From Otis tarda (Eukaryota > Chordata > Aves > Otidiformes > Otididae): DNA of 64,000 nucleotides. This document shows, one piece after another, positions 1 through 11,600 of the stretch; the first letter of the stretch is position 1; every line of letters starts with the position of its first letter. The stretch spans positions 142,551,053 through 142,615,052 of the forward strand of contig CM048552.1 in assembly GCA_026413225.1 (NCBI GenBank), written 5' to 3'. The position numbers were made by a program, and so were the translations under genes. The notes beneath the pieces are model-generated. The model did no database searches and had not been told where the DNA came from. It was given only the letters and a program-made list of their open reading frames with translations.

Positions 1-980
1 TAACGCCTCTGCGATAACGTATTTAAGACAGGGAAAACAGAAAAAAAAAAGAGAAGAGAAGATGTGAAGAAGCTGAGCAGGGGCAGAGGTGCAGAGGGGG
101 AGGCGCAGGCCTCATGGGCCTCACCCTCTGGCCTCTCGCCAGGCGGCCGACTGGGCCCAACTCAGTCCGGCCTGGCTGCAAGAAGTGGAGAGGAGATGAG
201 AAGTGAATAAGATGTAAAAAGCATCCTGAGAGACATATGCCAGCCTGTTGTGAGGAATGGCTGCAGACGCCAAGGTCAGTTCAGAAGGAGGGGGAGGAGT
301 AATGCGGCTCCTGGCCAAGATTCCCCTGCAGCCTGTGGTGACAACCATGGTGGAGCAGGTTGTCCCCCTGCAGCCCATGGAGGTCCATGGAGGAGCAGAG
401 ATCCACTTGGAGCCTGTGAAGGACCCCACATCGGGGGAGGTGGATGTCTGAAGGCGGCTGTTGCCCATGGAGGGCCCGCTGGGGCAGCTGTTCTGGAGGG
501 ACTGCACCCCGTGGAAGAAATGACCCACGCTGGAGCAGTTTCACGAAGGACTGTGGCATATGGGTGGGACCCCACAACGGAGCAGGGGAGGAATGTGAGG
601 AGTTCTTCCGCCAACCATGAAGCAGCGGCGTAAAACAAGGTGTGATGAACTGACCACAACCCCCATTCCCTCTTCCCCCCTGTGCCGCTCGGGGGAGGGG
701 GAAGGTAGTAGAGATAATGTTAAGCTTGGGAAGAGGGAGGGGTGGAGGGAGGTTATCTTGTTCTCTGTCTCATTCTCCTGCTGTTTGTAGTAATAAATGA
801 ATACTTTTCCCCAAGTAGAGTCTGTTTTGCCCATGACGGTAACTTTAAGGATTTTCTCCCTGTCCTTATCTCAAACCTTGAGCCATTTTTCTTATATTAT
901 CTCTCCCTATTTTCTCGGAGGGTGGGAGGAGTGAGAGAGAGACTGCGTAGTCTGGTCCTGATCAGGGCTGAACTACGACA
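1..980 (+). mobile_element. ERV-type LTR, family A, 5' end cut by the window
   Basis: This stretch aligns along its length with the complete LTR at 61551-62692, starting at the base equivalent to 61705, so about 154 bases of the 5' end lie outside the window. It ends in ACTACGACA, the complement of the TGTCGT with which the other copy begins. A TATA-like TATTTAA is at 20-26 and a poly(A) signal AATAAA at 792-797, followed by a U5-like tail, which fixes the orientation. The middle (about 370-580) is GC-rich and made of degenerate units with CCCATGGAGG / CCCGTGGAGG and TGGAGCAG cores. Compared with the other copy it lacks a 10-base segment near 120 and shows several CpG to TpG or CpA changes. 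No primer-binding site or gag/pol follows, so it is probably a solo LTR, but its left flank cannot be seen. I recognise the family as an avian endogenous retrovirus LTR, probably ERVL-like; the class is inferred. Confidence 0.85.
792..797 (+). promoter_or_regulatory. Poly(A) signal of LTR family A, copy 1
   Basis: AATAAA sits just upstream of the conserved U5-like tail and is found at the same place in the other copy (62504-62509). It would mark the R/U5 boundary region of the LTR. Confidence 0.6.
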
Positions 981-2710
981 GTAGCCATGTGGGAAAATAC
1001 ATTTTGCAGGAGTGTTGGCTACTGAAGAAGTGAGTTTTCCCGGGAGGAAAATAGAGACTGTGGAGGTCTTCCATGCAATCCCGTTAGCGCCATGCAGCCT
1101 GATGAGCACTTGCCTGAGCCATGGTGCAGCCATGCACCACATACCATGGTGCACCCAGGTGGTACCGCCTGCACTGCCTTTGCCCCTGGTCTGCGTGAGG
1201 AGACACCTGCAGCACAGAGACATGCGACATCCACAGCCTTGGATTTTGCAGGGCCTTGGGTTGGAGGCTGAAGAGTTTGGCAACACAGTGAGAAGCAAGT
1301 AAAAGCCAGGAGATGGTTTTAGAATAGGAGGTGATCAAATCAAAATGAAAAATAAGTTTCACAGATTTTTTTTTTGAGAAATCAAGGGAACTTAGCATAC
1401 CAAATGGTTGAGCCCTATCACTTAATCACACTTATACACCATGTCTCTCTAAGTTGATTTACATCGTTCTCTCCATTCCTCAAAGTCTAGAATCAGTCTT
1501 TCCCTCAGCTGCTATGTATTTTTGCATAGACCTTCCTGAAATAATTTTTTAACTAGTCATTTTAAGATTGTTGCCTAATGAAATGGGTTATGCAATCATG
1601 TTATCCGTTTATGTATGTCTGTGTTTCATACATGTATTCCTAATCCTTTCTTCTTAATCTAACTTTTATTTTTAATTGGCAAGTACAACAGTCATAGTAG
1701 TGTTAACTGTTCCAAAACCAGGTAAAACTGAGAGATTTGGACAATTTTTGCCACATTTTTTCCTGGCTGAACTAATGCCACTGGCTTCTTTTCTACACAT
1801 CACATAATTTAGACTTCTGTAGTTTTTGGTGATTTTCTATGTCTAAGAAAAAGTGTAACAGAAGAAAAAAGTAATAAAGCAGTGTAATAACCCAAAAATA
1901 TAATTTGAATCTGTAGTGTATGGAAAGTATATGCTAGAATCAAAATTATCAGTAACATTTGCAGTTTCCTCAGAGCAAATCCCAAGCTACTGTTACATTT
2001 AAATTTGATCAGTTTTTAAGTGTAGAAACTATAAAAAAAGAATTCCTTGCAAAACCTAATGATGCAGATCACAGTTTAGTCGTTAACTTCTTCACAGCTT
2101 GACACTGACAATTTCAGATTTTTTTTTTGTTTGATCAGAAAACCTGCTTTTAATTTTGCCTGTTTCTTGGACTACAAATGTGGTCTGTTGAGCTTCTTTT
2201 CAGATAAATAGGTTTAATCCTGCAAGCTGATGATCACCCTGTCCCTAGCTATGCAAAGCACTCTAAGATAGCTCTGTATTCGAGCATACACATTCACCTC
2301 AGTTTGAGAAGTTTTCCTTTGAACAATATATAATTATGTATATTTAAACAGCAATTCAAATATAATCTTTAATGAGAAATGTGGATGTGTGTATATATAC
2401 ATACACACATACACATATGTACTTTTTTCCTATAATTGGCCTGCCTTCAGAATTTAACTTCCAGCACACAATATCCTATTTCTCTTTAAAGAAACTTTGA
2501 ATATATCATAGGCTTGCAAATACAAAATGTCACAATAACAAATAATGAATATGTATATTAGGAAATTAAAAACAAAGTGATTCTTACAAGGATTCTAAAA
2601 TAAACTGAGATTAAAAAATGGAGAGTGATCCAAGAAGTAAAACTGAACAACATACTACTAACTAATAAGAGTTTCCTCTGCACTGCATGTTAATTGATAT
2701 TCATTAATTT
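981..2710. other. Intergenic, no gene seen
   Basis: The first 320 bases after the LTR (981-1310) are more GC-rich than the rest and contain the repeated word CCATGGTGCA at 1120-1160; no retroviral primer-binding site or protein is visible. From 1310 on the sequence is AT-rich with stops in all frames. A mixed GT/TA/CA microsatellite lies at about 2384-2420. Confidence 0.6.
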
Positions 2711-2796
2711 GTATTCACAACTTCTCTACAGGATGTATATCTTATAATTGGAGAAACTGAGGCAGCGACAGGAGAGAAGTTCACAAGATTTAACCT
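2711..2796 (-). repeat. MIR-like SINE relic
   Basis: The run with GGAGAAACTGAGGCAG followed by an AGAGAAGTTCAC-type continuation resembles the reverse complement of the MIR core and 3' region (GAGGAAACTGAGGC... GTTAAGTAACTTGCCC, recalled). It is strongly diverged. Old MIR copies are known at low number in birds. Confidence 0.4.
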
Positions 2797-3125
2797 GGAA
2801 AAAAAGAAGAAAGCAATGCTCAAGCACAGATTCTAGTTCAGCAGTTTCAGGCATGACAACCGTTGTATCTAGGTCAGTGCAAATGAAATGAAGCAGTGCT
2901 GGTGTAACGCAAAAGCAGCAGGAGAACTGCTGCTGCCTGTACAGACTGCTGGTTCCACAGGAAGGATATACTGTCCTTACCCCTGCCAGCTGAAAGGGCA
3001 TGCAACCAGGATGGAAGTAATATGTCTGGCTTTCTTTTTAATCTAGTTTATACCTCTTTCCTACACAAATCTCATATTATCTCATGTTTATTCTTGTAAA
3101 AGGAAAGACAGCAATGCTTGTTTTT

Positions 3126-3205
3126 GTGGTTAAGACCGTAGACTTTTGAATCGTGTTTCCTTGGCTCCAACACCTACTTGCTCAATGGCCTGAAACAGGG
3201 TAGTC
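3126..3205 (+). repeat. MIR-like SINE relic
   Basis: GTGGTTAAGACCGTAGACTT, then a cysteine/glycine-poor tract and CACCTACTTGCT, resembles the 5' part of MIR (GTGGTTAAGAGCA...GACT, then ...CCACTTACTAGCT, recalled). It is diverged but in the right order, and lies opposite in strand to the relic 330 bases upstream. Confidence 0.45.
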
Positions 3206-3904
3206 AAATGGCCTGGGTGGGATTTCCAAGTGTATTAGGGTCGTATTTTATAACGTTGTTTAGAAACTCGAAGATGTAAAGGGATATACAGTTCATTGAA
3301 AGACACATACCTTGCCAGTTCAGGTACTTACCAAGATTCTCTAAGGCAACTAATTTTCACTTTTGAGGACCTAAGTGCTAGAAATGGTTAAACACTTTAG
3401 GTGAAACAGTTTTCCCTGTGAAAAGGCTTTTTTTTATGTGTCAGATTCAAAAAATTTCACAGAGATGTGTCAAAGTGTTATGACATTTTCTACAATGAAA
3501 AGTCAAACCAAATTGACTTGATCTTCTTACCTCATTATAGTAGCCAATATTTCATGCAAATAAAGTGAAAAGTATAAGTTCACTGTTTTCTTATATTTCT
3601 TTTTGACAATTTATATTAAAAGCTATATATCAAGCATATCTATGTTATAATATTAACAAACTACCTGATAATTGAATGTTTTGGTGCTTCCAAGATGAAA
3701 TTTTAGTTCTAGGGGAAATTTTGAATCTATTTTCCTATTTAGTGTGAAAAATAAACTTCAGAGTTTCCTAAGAAAATTTTGATCAGTTCTAATAAGATCT
3801 CAGAAAATCTGGCACTTAGAGCTGGATTAACTCTGTTAGCTTTCATGTTCTTTGTAATATTCCTACATACTTCAAAGGAATCAATTAGCTTAATGCTAAG
3901 TATT

Positions 3905-3990
3905 TTTTTTAAATCTCATTCTCTTTCTGTTCACAATCTGTACAGTGGGGAAAGTGATTAGAATATCTATACTACAGAGGTATTCTGAAG
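3905..3990 (+). repeat. Possible MIR-like SINE relic
   Basis: The order TTTCTGTTCACAATCTGTA, CAGTGGGGAAAGTGATTAGA, then ACTACAGAGG resembles the MIR segment 'TTTCCTCATCTGTAAAATGGGG...' followed by 'TACCTCATAGGG' (recalled). The match is weak and only the order of words supports it. Confidence 0.3.
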
Positions 3991-6359
3991 TTTTAATTAA
4001 GTTCTAGAAATTAATTCAGGATTCTGAGGTGGCAGAAATAGAAAGAAATAACATTCTCCTGTGTGCTGGATCCTCTGGCTGCAGACTGTGAAGCTGTAGC
4101 CACTTTTACCATTTGAAAATCTGGAACTTTTAACTCCCAGTCCTATGATCTGGAGCCGACTGTCCTTTCCTCCAAGTTGTAAAATGTGGAAAAGTCCTTG
4201 TATATTTGGACCTTTCTTTGCTCATCTTTTATAATGTGAAGTCCAGTAGCCTTAACCTTCATTCTTTAATGTTATTCCTCACTAGGATTCTTTTTGTACA
4301 AGTTCCTCTTACTGTTGACTCTCCTTTCCATTTCAGCAGGCCTCCTTATTTCAATGACAACACATTCCTGGCACTTTTATGATTGGTATTTTCATAATTT
4401 CCACTTCTGCCTTTAGAAATACTGTTAGTGACCAAGCATGGTCAAGACTGACATCAACATACATTTGGGGATGGGTGTGCATCCTGGTACACTTACCTTT
4501 AGAAGAAAAATTATTTAAATGTCTCTCTCATTCACTGAGAAATGAAAAGGCCCTCAAGTCATGATACTGTCAGTCTCTTGAGAATCCCTTAACTGCAAGA
4601 CCCCTGTGTGACTGGAGGAGGTGGAAGAATAGCTGCTACTCCTCCTTCGCCGATCCTTCTGGGAGATACACTAGAGACAGCACACATCCTCTCACTTTTG
4701 TGAAGACACCACTTCCATATAATCCCTGCAAGACAAAAGTAGATCAAATCTGCTGTATCTGCCTCCATTTGACTGAGAGGACACACTCCCTCAGAAGTAG
4801 GGTGTTCAGGAAACCCTGCAAGGAGGTGGGAGTTTCTCTGAGACGCTGCAGGAGTGGTGAGGGTCCATAGACACGGGACTCAGTCAAGAGGTTTTCAACC
4901 AAAGCCAACATACAACAGCTCTCACGCTACTTAACAGGTAAACGAAATGAGGTGGGTTGTACCTGCAAACTGAAAGTACATGCCAACACGATGCACACAC
5001 AGGGAAACAGCAGCATAGCCATCCACAGTCAGCTGGGTTTGGAAAGCTTCTAGACAACCTGGTATACTACTTGTAATACACAAAGCCAGACATCTCATAC
5101 ATTCATTTCTGGTGGATTCTGATACTTACACTGCTTCTACCCTGAGCCTGGTGCTGAAACTATCACTTCAGAGTGAAAGTATTTCTGTAACTGCCCTAAC
5201 CCCAGAGCTCAGCTGCAGCTGAGCTCAGCTGTGGGTGTTTTCCCATCTGGGCATGTTTCCTTGCTGTGGTGGTGTTAAAGTATCTATCACAAACAGTGTC
5301 TCAGGTACCATTGCCCCTTACAGCATCCCTCATCTCCCATTCATATAATACCTCTAAGCATTACCTGTTACTGCCAGATGGGGCAAGTGGGACATAGCAG
5401 CAGAAGGGTGGGCAGCAGCTGGGGCAGAGATGTGATGGGTAAGGCCAGGACACAGCTCCAGCCATGCCTCCAAAGCAGAGGAGTGTGTGCTTCCTCAGCA
5501 GGTGTTAATGGGATATGAAGGAGTCATAATTTCTGGTTAAAAACCTCCCTTGCTGCTTTGGTAAATCTGCATCTCTAGCATCTTTGTGATCAAGCAAGTC
5601 AGAAACCAGTCTGGCTTTAAATGGATTTCATTGATTTGGGTGGAAACTGCAAAGCACAGTACGACAATAATACAGCTGAATTTTGAACTTTAAAATTAAT
5701 TTTGTCCACTTAGGTGTAGCAGTTTTCTATTCAGAAGATACACTCTGAGAATTTTTTAAAAATTGAAAAAAAAATTGCTTTGCTGCATTCTAAATAAATG
5801 GCATCTAAGAGTTTTCAAATGTAGAAGTGGAAAATTAGAAAAATTTAATCCAACGGACTATTTCAATCCTATTCATTCAGAGCATCCAACCCATGTGAAA
5901 ATAAAACAGTATAGTTAAAATAAACAGAAGACCAGGTACAACTCTAGAAATGCAAAAACTGCAAAGTTTCAAGTTTCTTGTGCTTCTGATTTTGAAATGC
6001 CTAATGCAACTGGCATTCATATATTATTGTTGTCATTGGGACGGGGGTTTGTAAGTGAATTGTCATCTTGCTTGTGTTTGTCGTAGTCAGATATCATGGT
6101 CTTGAACTAATATTTTCTTCTTCTCTTATCCTAAATTATTGTATATAATATCACAGCTTCGCACACAAAGTAGCTGCACTGAGGGAATAAATAAAACAGT
6201 CCCTACCCACAAGGCTTTTGTAGTATTGGTTGTTTTATAGTGGTAAAGTGTTGTGTTTTATGATTGACCAAGGTAAAAGTATGTCACAAATTTCAGATCC
6301 CTCCATGACTTATGAGTTTTTCTGACAAAGTAAAACCTTTGCATGATTCAGGCACTCTG
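3991..6359. other. Intergenic, no gene seen
   Basis: Mostly unique sequence with dense stops. 4800-5520 is somewhat more GC-rich and holds the palindrome described at 5205-5226; 5520-6359 is AT-rich. No splice-flanked frame or recognised repeat was found. Confidence 0.55.
5205..5226. repeat. Perfect 22-bp palindrome
   Basis: GAGCTCAGCTG is followed directly by its exact complement CAGCTGAGCTC, giving a spacer-free palindrome with two CAGCTG E-box cores separated by a PstI-type CTGCAG centre. The match stops at both ends (A opposite A). Confidence 0.9.
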
Positions 6360-6714
6360 CTTATGCAATGTCAATAGAACATCAACTCAATAAGGCAACA
6401 AGTTTCTTTGAGCTCTGTTTCGTTGCTGTGATGTCGCACATGACTTTAGCACTGCATAGCCTTTACCCTGCAGGCACCTCTCTCTTTCTTTTTCTCCAGA
6501 CACTTAGTTATCGTCTCCAGGGTGGGGACGAAAAAAAGTCAAAACTTTCAGCCTAGGAAATTTAACCAAAAACAACAATTCAGAATACAAAGAGTAGAAC
6601 TCCCGTCCATGTAACGTGACTGGGAAAACTTTGAAGTTTTTCCTGTCTGTTCCCTTCCTTCTTTCTTTCCCCAGCAATCTCCCAACCAAACATTTATGGT
6701 TATTCAGTTGACAG

Positions 6715-6810
6715 CCAATAAATAGCAAAGTGTTTGGGGGAAATCTGTAGGTTTTTTGGAAAAAAAAAAAAGCTATAAAAGAAAGAGACGCGGAGAGAGA
6801 GAGAGAGAGA
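6715..6810 (+). promoter_or_regulatory. Candidate core promoter (CCAAT box, TATA box, GA-rich start region)
   Basis: A CCAAT box (AGCCAATAAA, core 6715-6719) is followed 54 bases later by a textbook TATA box TATAAAAG at 6774-6781. The usual start distance of 25-32 bases would put transcription initiation near 6800-6810, inside the GA repeat. Both elements point rightwards. No coding frame follows: the first ATG opens a frame of only about 16 codons, so any transcript would more likely be noncoding or spliced. It could also be chance, because TATA-like words are common in AT-rich DNA. Confidence 0.3.
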
Positions 6811-6821
6811 AGGAGAGAGAG
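6793..6821 (+). repeat. GA microsatellite
   Basis: Nearly uninterrupted (GA)n, broken once by AAGG. It is directly downstream of the TATA box and could bind GAGA-type factors or simply be a simple repeat. Confidence 0.9.
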
Positions 6822-7535
6822 TGTAATCTGTACACCATCTGTTGCCTAGTGCAATTCATGCTGACACAGGGCTTTTTGACATTTTATACCCCAAATGCAA
6901 GCACATAGATCATTTCTACCTTGTACTTTTCCCGTCTCATTATCGGAATTTATTCCCTCGCTTTGTTGTTGGTGGAGTCCCTATTCTAATTGTTTCTTAC
7001 ATGTGCTGTAAATCTGTCCTCCAATCAGTAAAGCCCTGGAACATGAAACTGAGACCTAGCAATTTCCTTTGCTTACCAGTGCATCTGCTGGAGCGCAGTG
7101 TTGAAATAAAATGAAACATGTTTGCACTCTTTTTCTATCATACTGTAATGCGCCTTTCATTTCGCTCAAGGAATTTTTAATATTCAAGCCATACCCTGCA
7201 CATGAAGTCATTTCCCTTCGATATAATTGTAATGGTAATACACATAGCCTAACTGGCAGTGGCACAGCTGGCTGCTTGCCACAGCTGAGCCTCTGACTCA
7301 AAGACTTTAATTCTGTCATGCCTCATCTGGTTTTATGTACTCTTTTGTAGTTAGTTCACAAATTTATTCTACGGTATCCATCGAGACGGGCAGGCCATTG
7401 ACTTTTCTCTAAAGATAGCACACTAAACTAATGAAGGGTACCAAATATGTGCATTGATAACCTGCGCGCATACTGAATAGAAGTCAGATTATAAGTCAAC
7501 GTGCCTGTGTGGTCAGAACTTATTGACAGATGCTT

Positions 7536-7602
7536 AGGCCCTGATTGTGCAAAGATTTAGTGGTGGTGCATAAAGGTAAGCACAAGAAAAAGTCTTGCCT
7601 CA
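7536..7602 (+). repeat. Old sauropsid short repeat relic
   Basis: TTAGGCCCTGATTGTGCAAA and, further on, GCATAAAGGTAAGCAC resemble a short repeat common in reptile and bird genomes that reads 'ggccctgatcctgcaaa...cttaactttaagcac' (recalled). No intact copy is present, so family and strand are uncertain. Confidence 0.35.
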
Positions 7603-7770
7603 TCGCTGCCGACAGGATCTGCTGTCACAAGTGGCAAGTGGCACAGGGTCTGCCTAAGCTACGTTAGCAGCCTGTTAGCTTACGGGACCGCTTAATGAAT
7701 TGGTAGCCGTGTTTTGTTTTGCAGGTTTTAATTAACTGAGTCTTTCTGCAAAATCGTGGCATGACTTCAA

Positions 7771-10700
7771 TCACAAGGAGCTCTTAAAGTCTCTTTTCAG
7801 GTTTGTTTTCACTTACAGGGTCAGAATAAAGTTCTTCAGCCTTTACCTATGATGTCCTGCTGCTTTATACACTTACCGTACCTCTTTCCTTGCCTCTGTC
7901 ACTGAGCCCAAAATGCATGCCCCCAAAGCAAGGCTCTGTGTTTATCTTTCTGCTTTCATCCCTTTCTGCTTTCACTAAGACCCTCCATCTTTCTCCCTCT
8001 AACTCTCCTAAAAAAAGTCATTGTTTCAAGAAGCCAGAATATCTGACCCCTGCTTCCAATTACTCACTGGAAATATACTTCAATTGATGGTTACCATCTT
8101 TATCCATCCTCACCTTTCTGAGTCTGCTGTTTGTCTTCTCTCTATTTATCCATAATAACTTAGAGAGAAGATTTTCTTTTGTCTATAAAGCTCAATGCAC
8201 ATCTACTGAGTTACAAGAGCAATAAAGTGTTATTTACCAGGTTTATGGATCACTCACTTTCAGTCTATCGTTCAAATGTAAGCCCCCTCTGAAAGTTAAA
8301 AGCTGTTGGTGTGAATCAATTCGGACTTCATTTTATGCTAGCTGAAATCAATGACCAAGCTTCTATCTTGCTGTGGAAGAAAGGTCTTACTAGCTGCACA
8401 GACTGCAGTTTTTCTTGATTCGATGGTCAAGCCATAATGCTGAAAAAATATTATTTGAACAAAACACTCATTCAATCTGAGGTGCATATTCTTCTTTAAT
8501 TCTGAGATAATTATTCTAAAATAATGGAAAAAAAATCTAAAAGAAAAAAAAACACCGATCCAAACCAGAAAAAAATATTACTTCAGGAAAAAAAAAAACC
8601 TCTTTCTCAGGAAAAAAAAAAAAATTGTCATGCATTATCTTTATTTACAAACAATTTGGACTTCTTTTATTTTTTTTTTCCTTTAGGAAGGTGTAGAAAA
8701 CACAGCAAAACCAGAGTTCTGTCAACACCGTATTTACTATCACCCTTAAGTGGTGATTCAGCCAATGCACTGTATAGATCAGCTCTGATCAGTATTTTGG
8801 GATGCAAGAGTAAATGAGCAGATAAAAGGGAATATTGGTATCTAGTCAAGTCTTGCCCTGCTAAGAAACTGAACACATAGTATACACCTAAACCAAAATT
8901 TACAGATGTCCTCAGTTTAGGTGCAGCATAGAGCTGGAAAAGAGCATCTCAGCCTTCTCAAAAACGTGTTCTGCTGTTCTCTTTTAAAGACTGCCTCGGT
9001 AATAGCAACTACCATAAACAAGAAAAAAGAGGGTTCTAATATGAAACCTAGCAGCTGAATTGGGCACACCTAAGAAAAGTCCCAATATATAAGGGCTTAC
9101 ATTCTCAAAAATTAATGCCAATTTTCATTTGAAGCATCTATTAGTTTGCTTACTCACTCAAAAAAAAAACCAGACAACTTGTTCACATGCTCCAGCTACT
9201 AAGGACTTAACTATAAACACTTAGCTTGTAAAGTCTTGCTTCTCCTCTCTAGTGTGCCAATCTTTTCCCCTTCCTTCATCTCAAAGGAATCTAAGTTTGG
9301 AGTGCATGCAAAATACTGCTTTCTTAATCTTTCTGATAATCCACACAACTGACTGATATGGTAAGAAGGTACAGGAGTCAATTACATTTGGTGGAAGCAC
9401 ACAAAAATTCATTTAATGCCTCCTCCATCTTTGAAATACTATCCTGGCCCATGTTGTTCATACATACCCATGTCAAAGGTAGCCTAAGGAAAAAAAAACT
9501 CTTGTGCCTCCAGTACGTGCTTGGGTTTAGAAATTTTCCAGCCCCTATTTCTCTGTTCACAAGTTATTTTCTTCATATCAGCTTTAAGTATGAAGTAGGT
9601 TCCCAATGTTTACTTAAATTTTTCAATTTTTAAAAATAGTATTGCAAGCATATGATTCTCATAAAGCATCTTGTGCAGGGGGAAAAGTAAGCCTAGAGGC
9701 AAATCCTGTAACTCTCCAGACTGTAAAGACAGAATGATGACAAATTGTATAAATATGTGCAAATTGTCCAAATGATGTCATGTATCCAGGCTTGCAAAAG
9801 TCAGGAAGAATACTTGAGTGTAAGGTCAGCACAGACTCCTTCTTTGAATAAAATTGAGCAATTACATTCAATTTGCTTAAATTTATCACCAAGAAAAATG
9901 TTTTGTTTAATCTTAATCTTAATCTTACTGTATTATTACATCAGTAAATTCAGGAAAACCCTGATAGGTAGCAGCATGCATTAAGCACACTGCCTGTTGG
10001 AAAGGGCTGGTGAAGCAGGGCAGCATACCTGTGACCTACAACATGAAAGTCCTCAGTGCAATTTAAATAGCAAATTGCAGAGCCTTGTAAAGGTTATTTT
10101 TTCTTGAAACAAGCAGCACTTTAGATTACTTTAGAAAATTGCATATTGAAACATTCTGTGGCTAGAGGACTGGCGTATGTTCTCTGGGCTCCAACTGGTC
10201 TGTAAATGCTTATACTGAAGTCTCTTTAATTTACATTACACAGGTCTTCATTCCTCTCTTCCTCCTTCTCTCACTGTTTCCCTTCCCGCCACTTTCAGTA
10301 CCGAGGTCAACCTTCTCCAATTATTCGTCTGCAAACCATTTCTTTCCTCAAGTTTTCCCATTTACATTACACAGATTGGTATCTCGCTGGGTCAAGCTGC
10401 TTTAACTTCCACTGCATGTTTTTCTCACTTTTTGATGCTTTGCTTCCTCTCCGCTCACACCATCCACCCCAAGCCCTTCCAGGGGCTCCATTTGCTTTTT
10501 GGAGACAGCAAATTAGCGTAAAAAAAAAAAGAATGAAAAAGGGATCGTTTCTGCTTTCCTAACAAACTTCTAACCATAGCCACTGGAACACTGGTCCAGC
10601 TGAACATGTAGGTGTTTTTTACTAATGCAATGAGCTGTTCATTGTTCCGGCACAGGAACATCTGCCTGTAGAGGTGACAAACAATTCATCAGCTGTTTTT

Positions 10701-11289
10701 TTGGGTTGTATGCTTTGGTGGTGAGTGTGAATGCTTATGTGGATACTCTCAAACCCGTTGATGTCTGGACTCTTGGGAGCACCCCAGCGATATTCATCTG
10801 ACAGGCTGTGAAATGGTAATTTCTGACAGTGGACCTCTGGACCAGACATCAGCTAGACTTCAATTCCTACCATTAAAAGAAACAAAACTGTATTTACTTG
10901 TTTTCACAGGTGTATGAATTTGTGTCCGAAGAGAAAAGGATGACATATCAAAAAAAACTTTAAAACACATCTGTTCTGACTCAGCTTATGTGATTCACAG
11001 GGTTCGATATATTATCAATAGTGCCCACTGCATTTGAGAGGTCAAATAGATTTGTTGTAAATAGGTAACACGCACTTGCCTCTATCTCCGGGCCAGACTG
11101 CCTGCACCCTTTTGTGAGCCATGACTCACACAGGAGTCAACGTGAGTACGGGTTTGCTTTCCAGCCTGCCTGTTTAGGCAAGAAATTAAGAACAGATGGA
11201 ACCTGTTACAAAAGAATTTCTGAAGTATGAGCTTTAAAAATGGTGGCTTTTCTTTTTTTTTTTTTTTTTTGAGAAAAAGAAAAGCTCTT
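7771..11289. other. Intergenic, no gene seen
   Basis: AT-rich unique DNA. It holds an A-rich low-complexity run (8524-8635), three perfect copies of TTAATC-type hexamers at 9907-9927, and an 18-T run at 11253-11270. A 76-codon minus-strand frame at 10622-10849 lies over a few retained CpGs but matches nothing I know. Confidence 0.5.
8524..8635 (+). repeat. A-rich low-complexity run
   Basis: Five A-runs of 8 to 13 bases separated by short linkers, including CAGG-A(11) and CAGG-A(13) in tandem-like arrangement. The long lysine-rich frame over it is an artefact of this composition. Confidence 0.85.
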
Positions 11290-11600
11290 ACAATGTTAGT
11301 AGGATGATATGTGGTGTACGGCTAATTTGGCATCATGCAATCCGATCTAACATCAAGTTAACACTAAAGCAGCTGAATGAGCCATTTTCCAAACATGTTT
11401 CAGCTGCAAATGTTAAAGCCCCTGTAATTGTTACTTTTAAGAGTGCATTAAAAAGGTTGTGAAAACTGCTCGTTGTAATGATTTCTACAACAGGATCTCT
11501 GCAAACACGCAGCTGGAGGCTGTCAAACACACACCTCCCTAATAGACAGCACTGTGTGTACAATTAACACGTTAATTTATGGAGTAAACTGATCAGGGGA
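11290..11600. promoter_or_regulatory. Candidate conserved noncoding block
   Basis: Non-repetitive AT-rich sequence with several intact CpGs and closely spaced homeodomain- and E-box-like words (GGCTAATTTGG, CAGCTG near 11370 and 11400, GTAATTGTTAC, CACGTTAATTTAT at the right end). This texture is typical of deeply conserved vertebrate enhancers, but conservation cannot be judged from one genome. Confidence 0.25.

Larger units (their letters stand above)
6360..7770. promoter_or_regulatory. Candidate regulatory block with retained CpGs
   Basis: In an otherwise CpG-poor, AT-rich neighbourhood this stretch keeps many CpGs (for example GATGTCGCAC, GGGACGAAA, CCCGTCC, AACGTGAC, GACGCGG, TTATCGG, CATCGAGACGGG, CTGCGCGCAT, TACGGGACCG) while remaining non-repetitive. 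Retained CpGs in AT-rich DNA suggest constraint or absence of germline methylation. It contains the CCAAT/TATA pair at 6715-6780. No long or recognisable reading frame exists; frames of 60 to 90 codons here look random. A conserved noncoding element or the 5' end of a noncoding RNA is my inference. Confidence 0.35.

Noticed and set aside
981-1310. Internal retroviral region following the left LTR
   Set aside because: No primer-binding site complementary to a tRNA end follows the terminal CA, and no retroviral protein similarity is seen.
10622-10849. 76-codon minus-strand frame near retained CpGs
   Set aside because: No similarity I recognise, and no clear splice acceptor upstream on the minus strand; may be chance.
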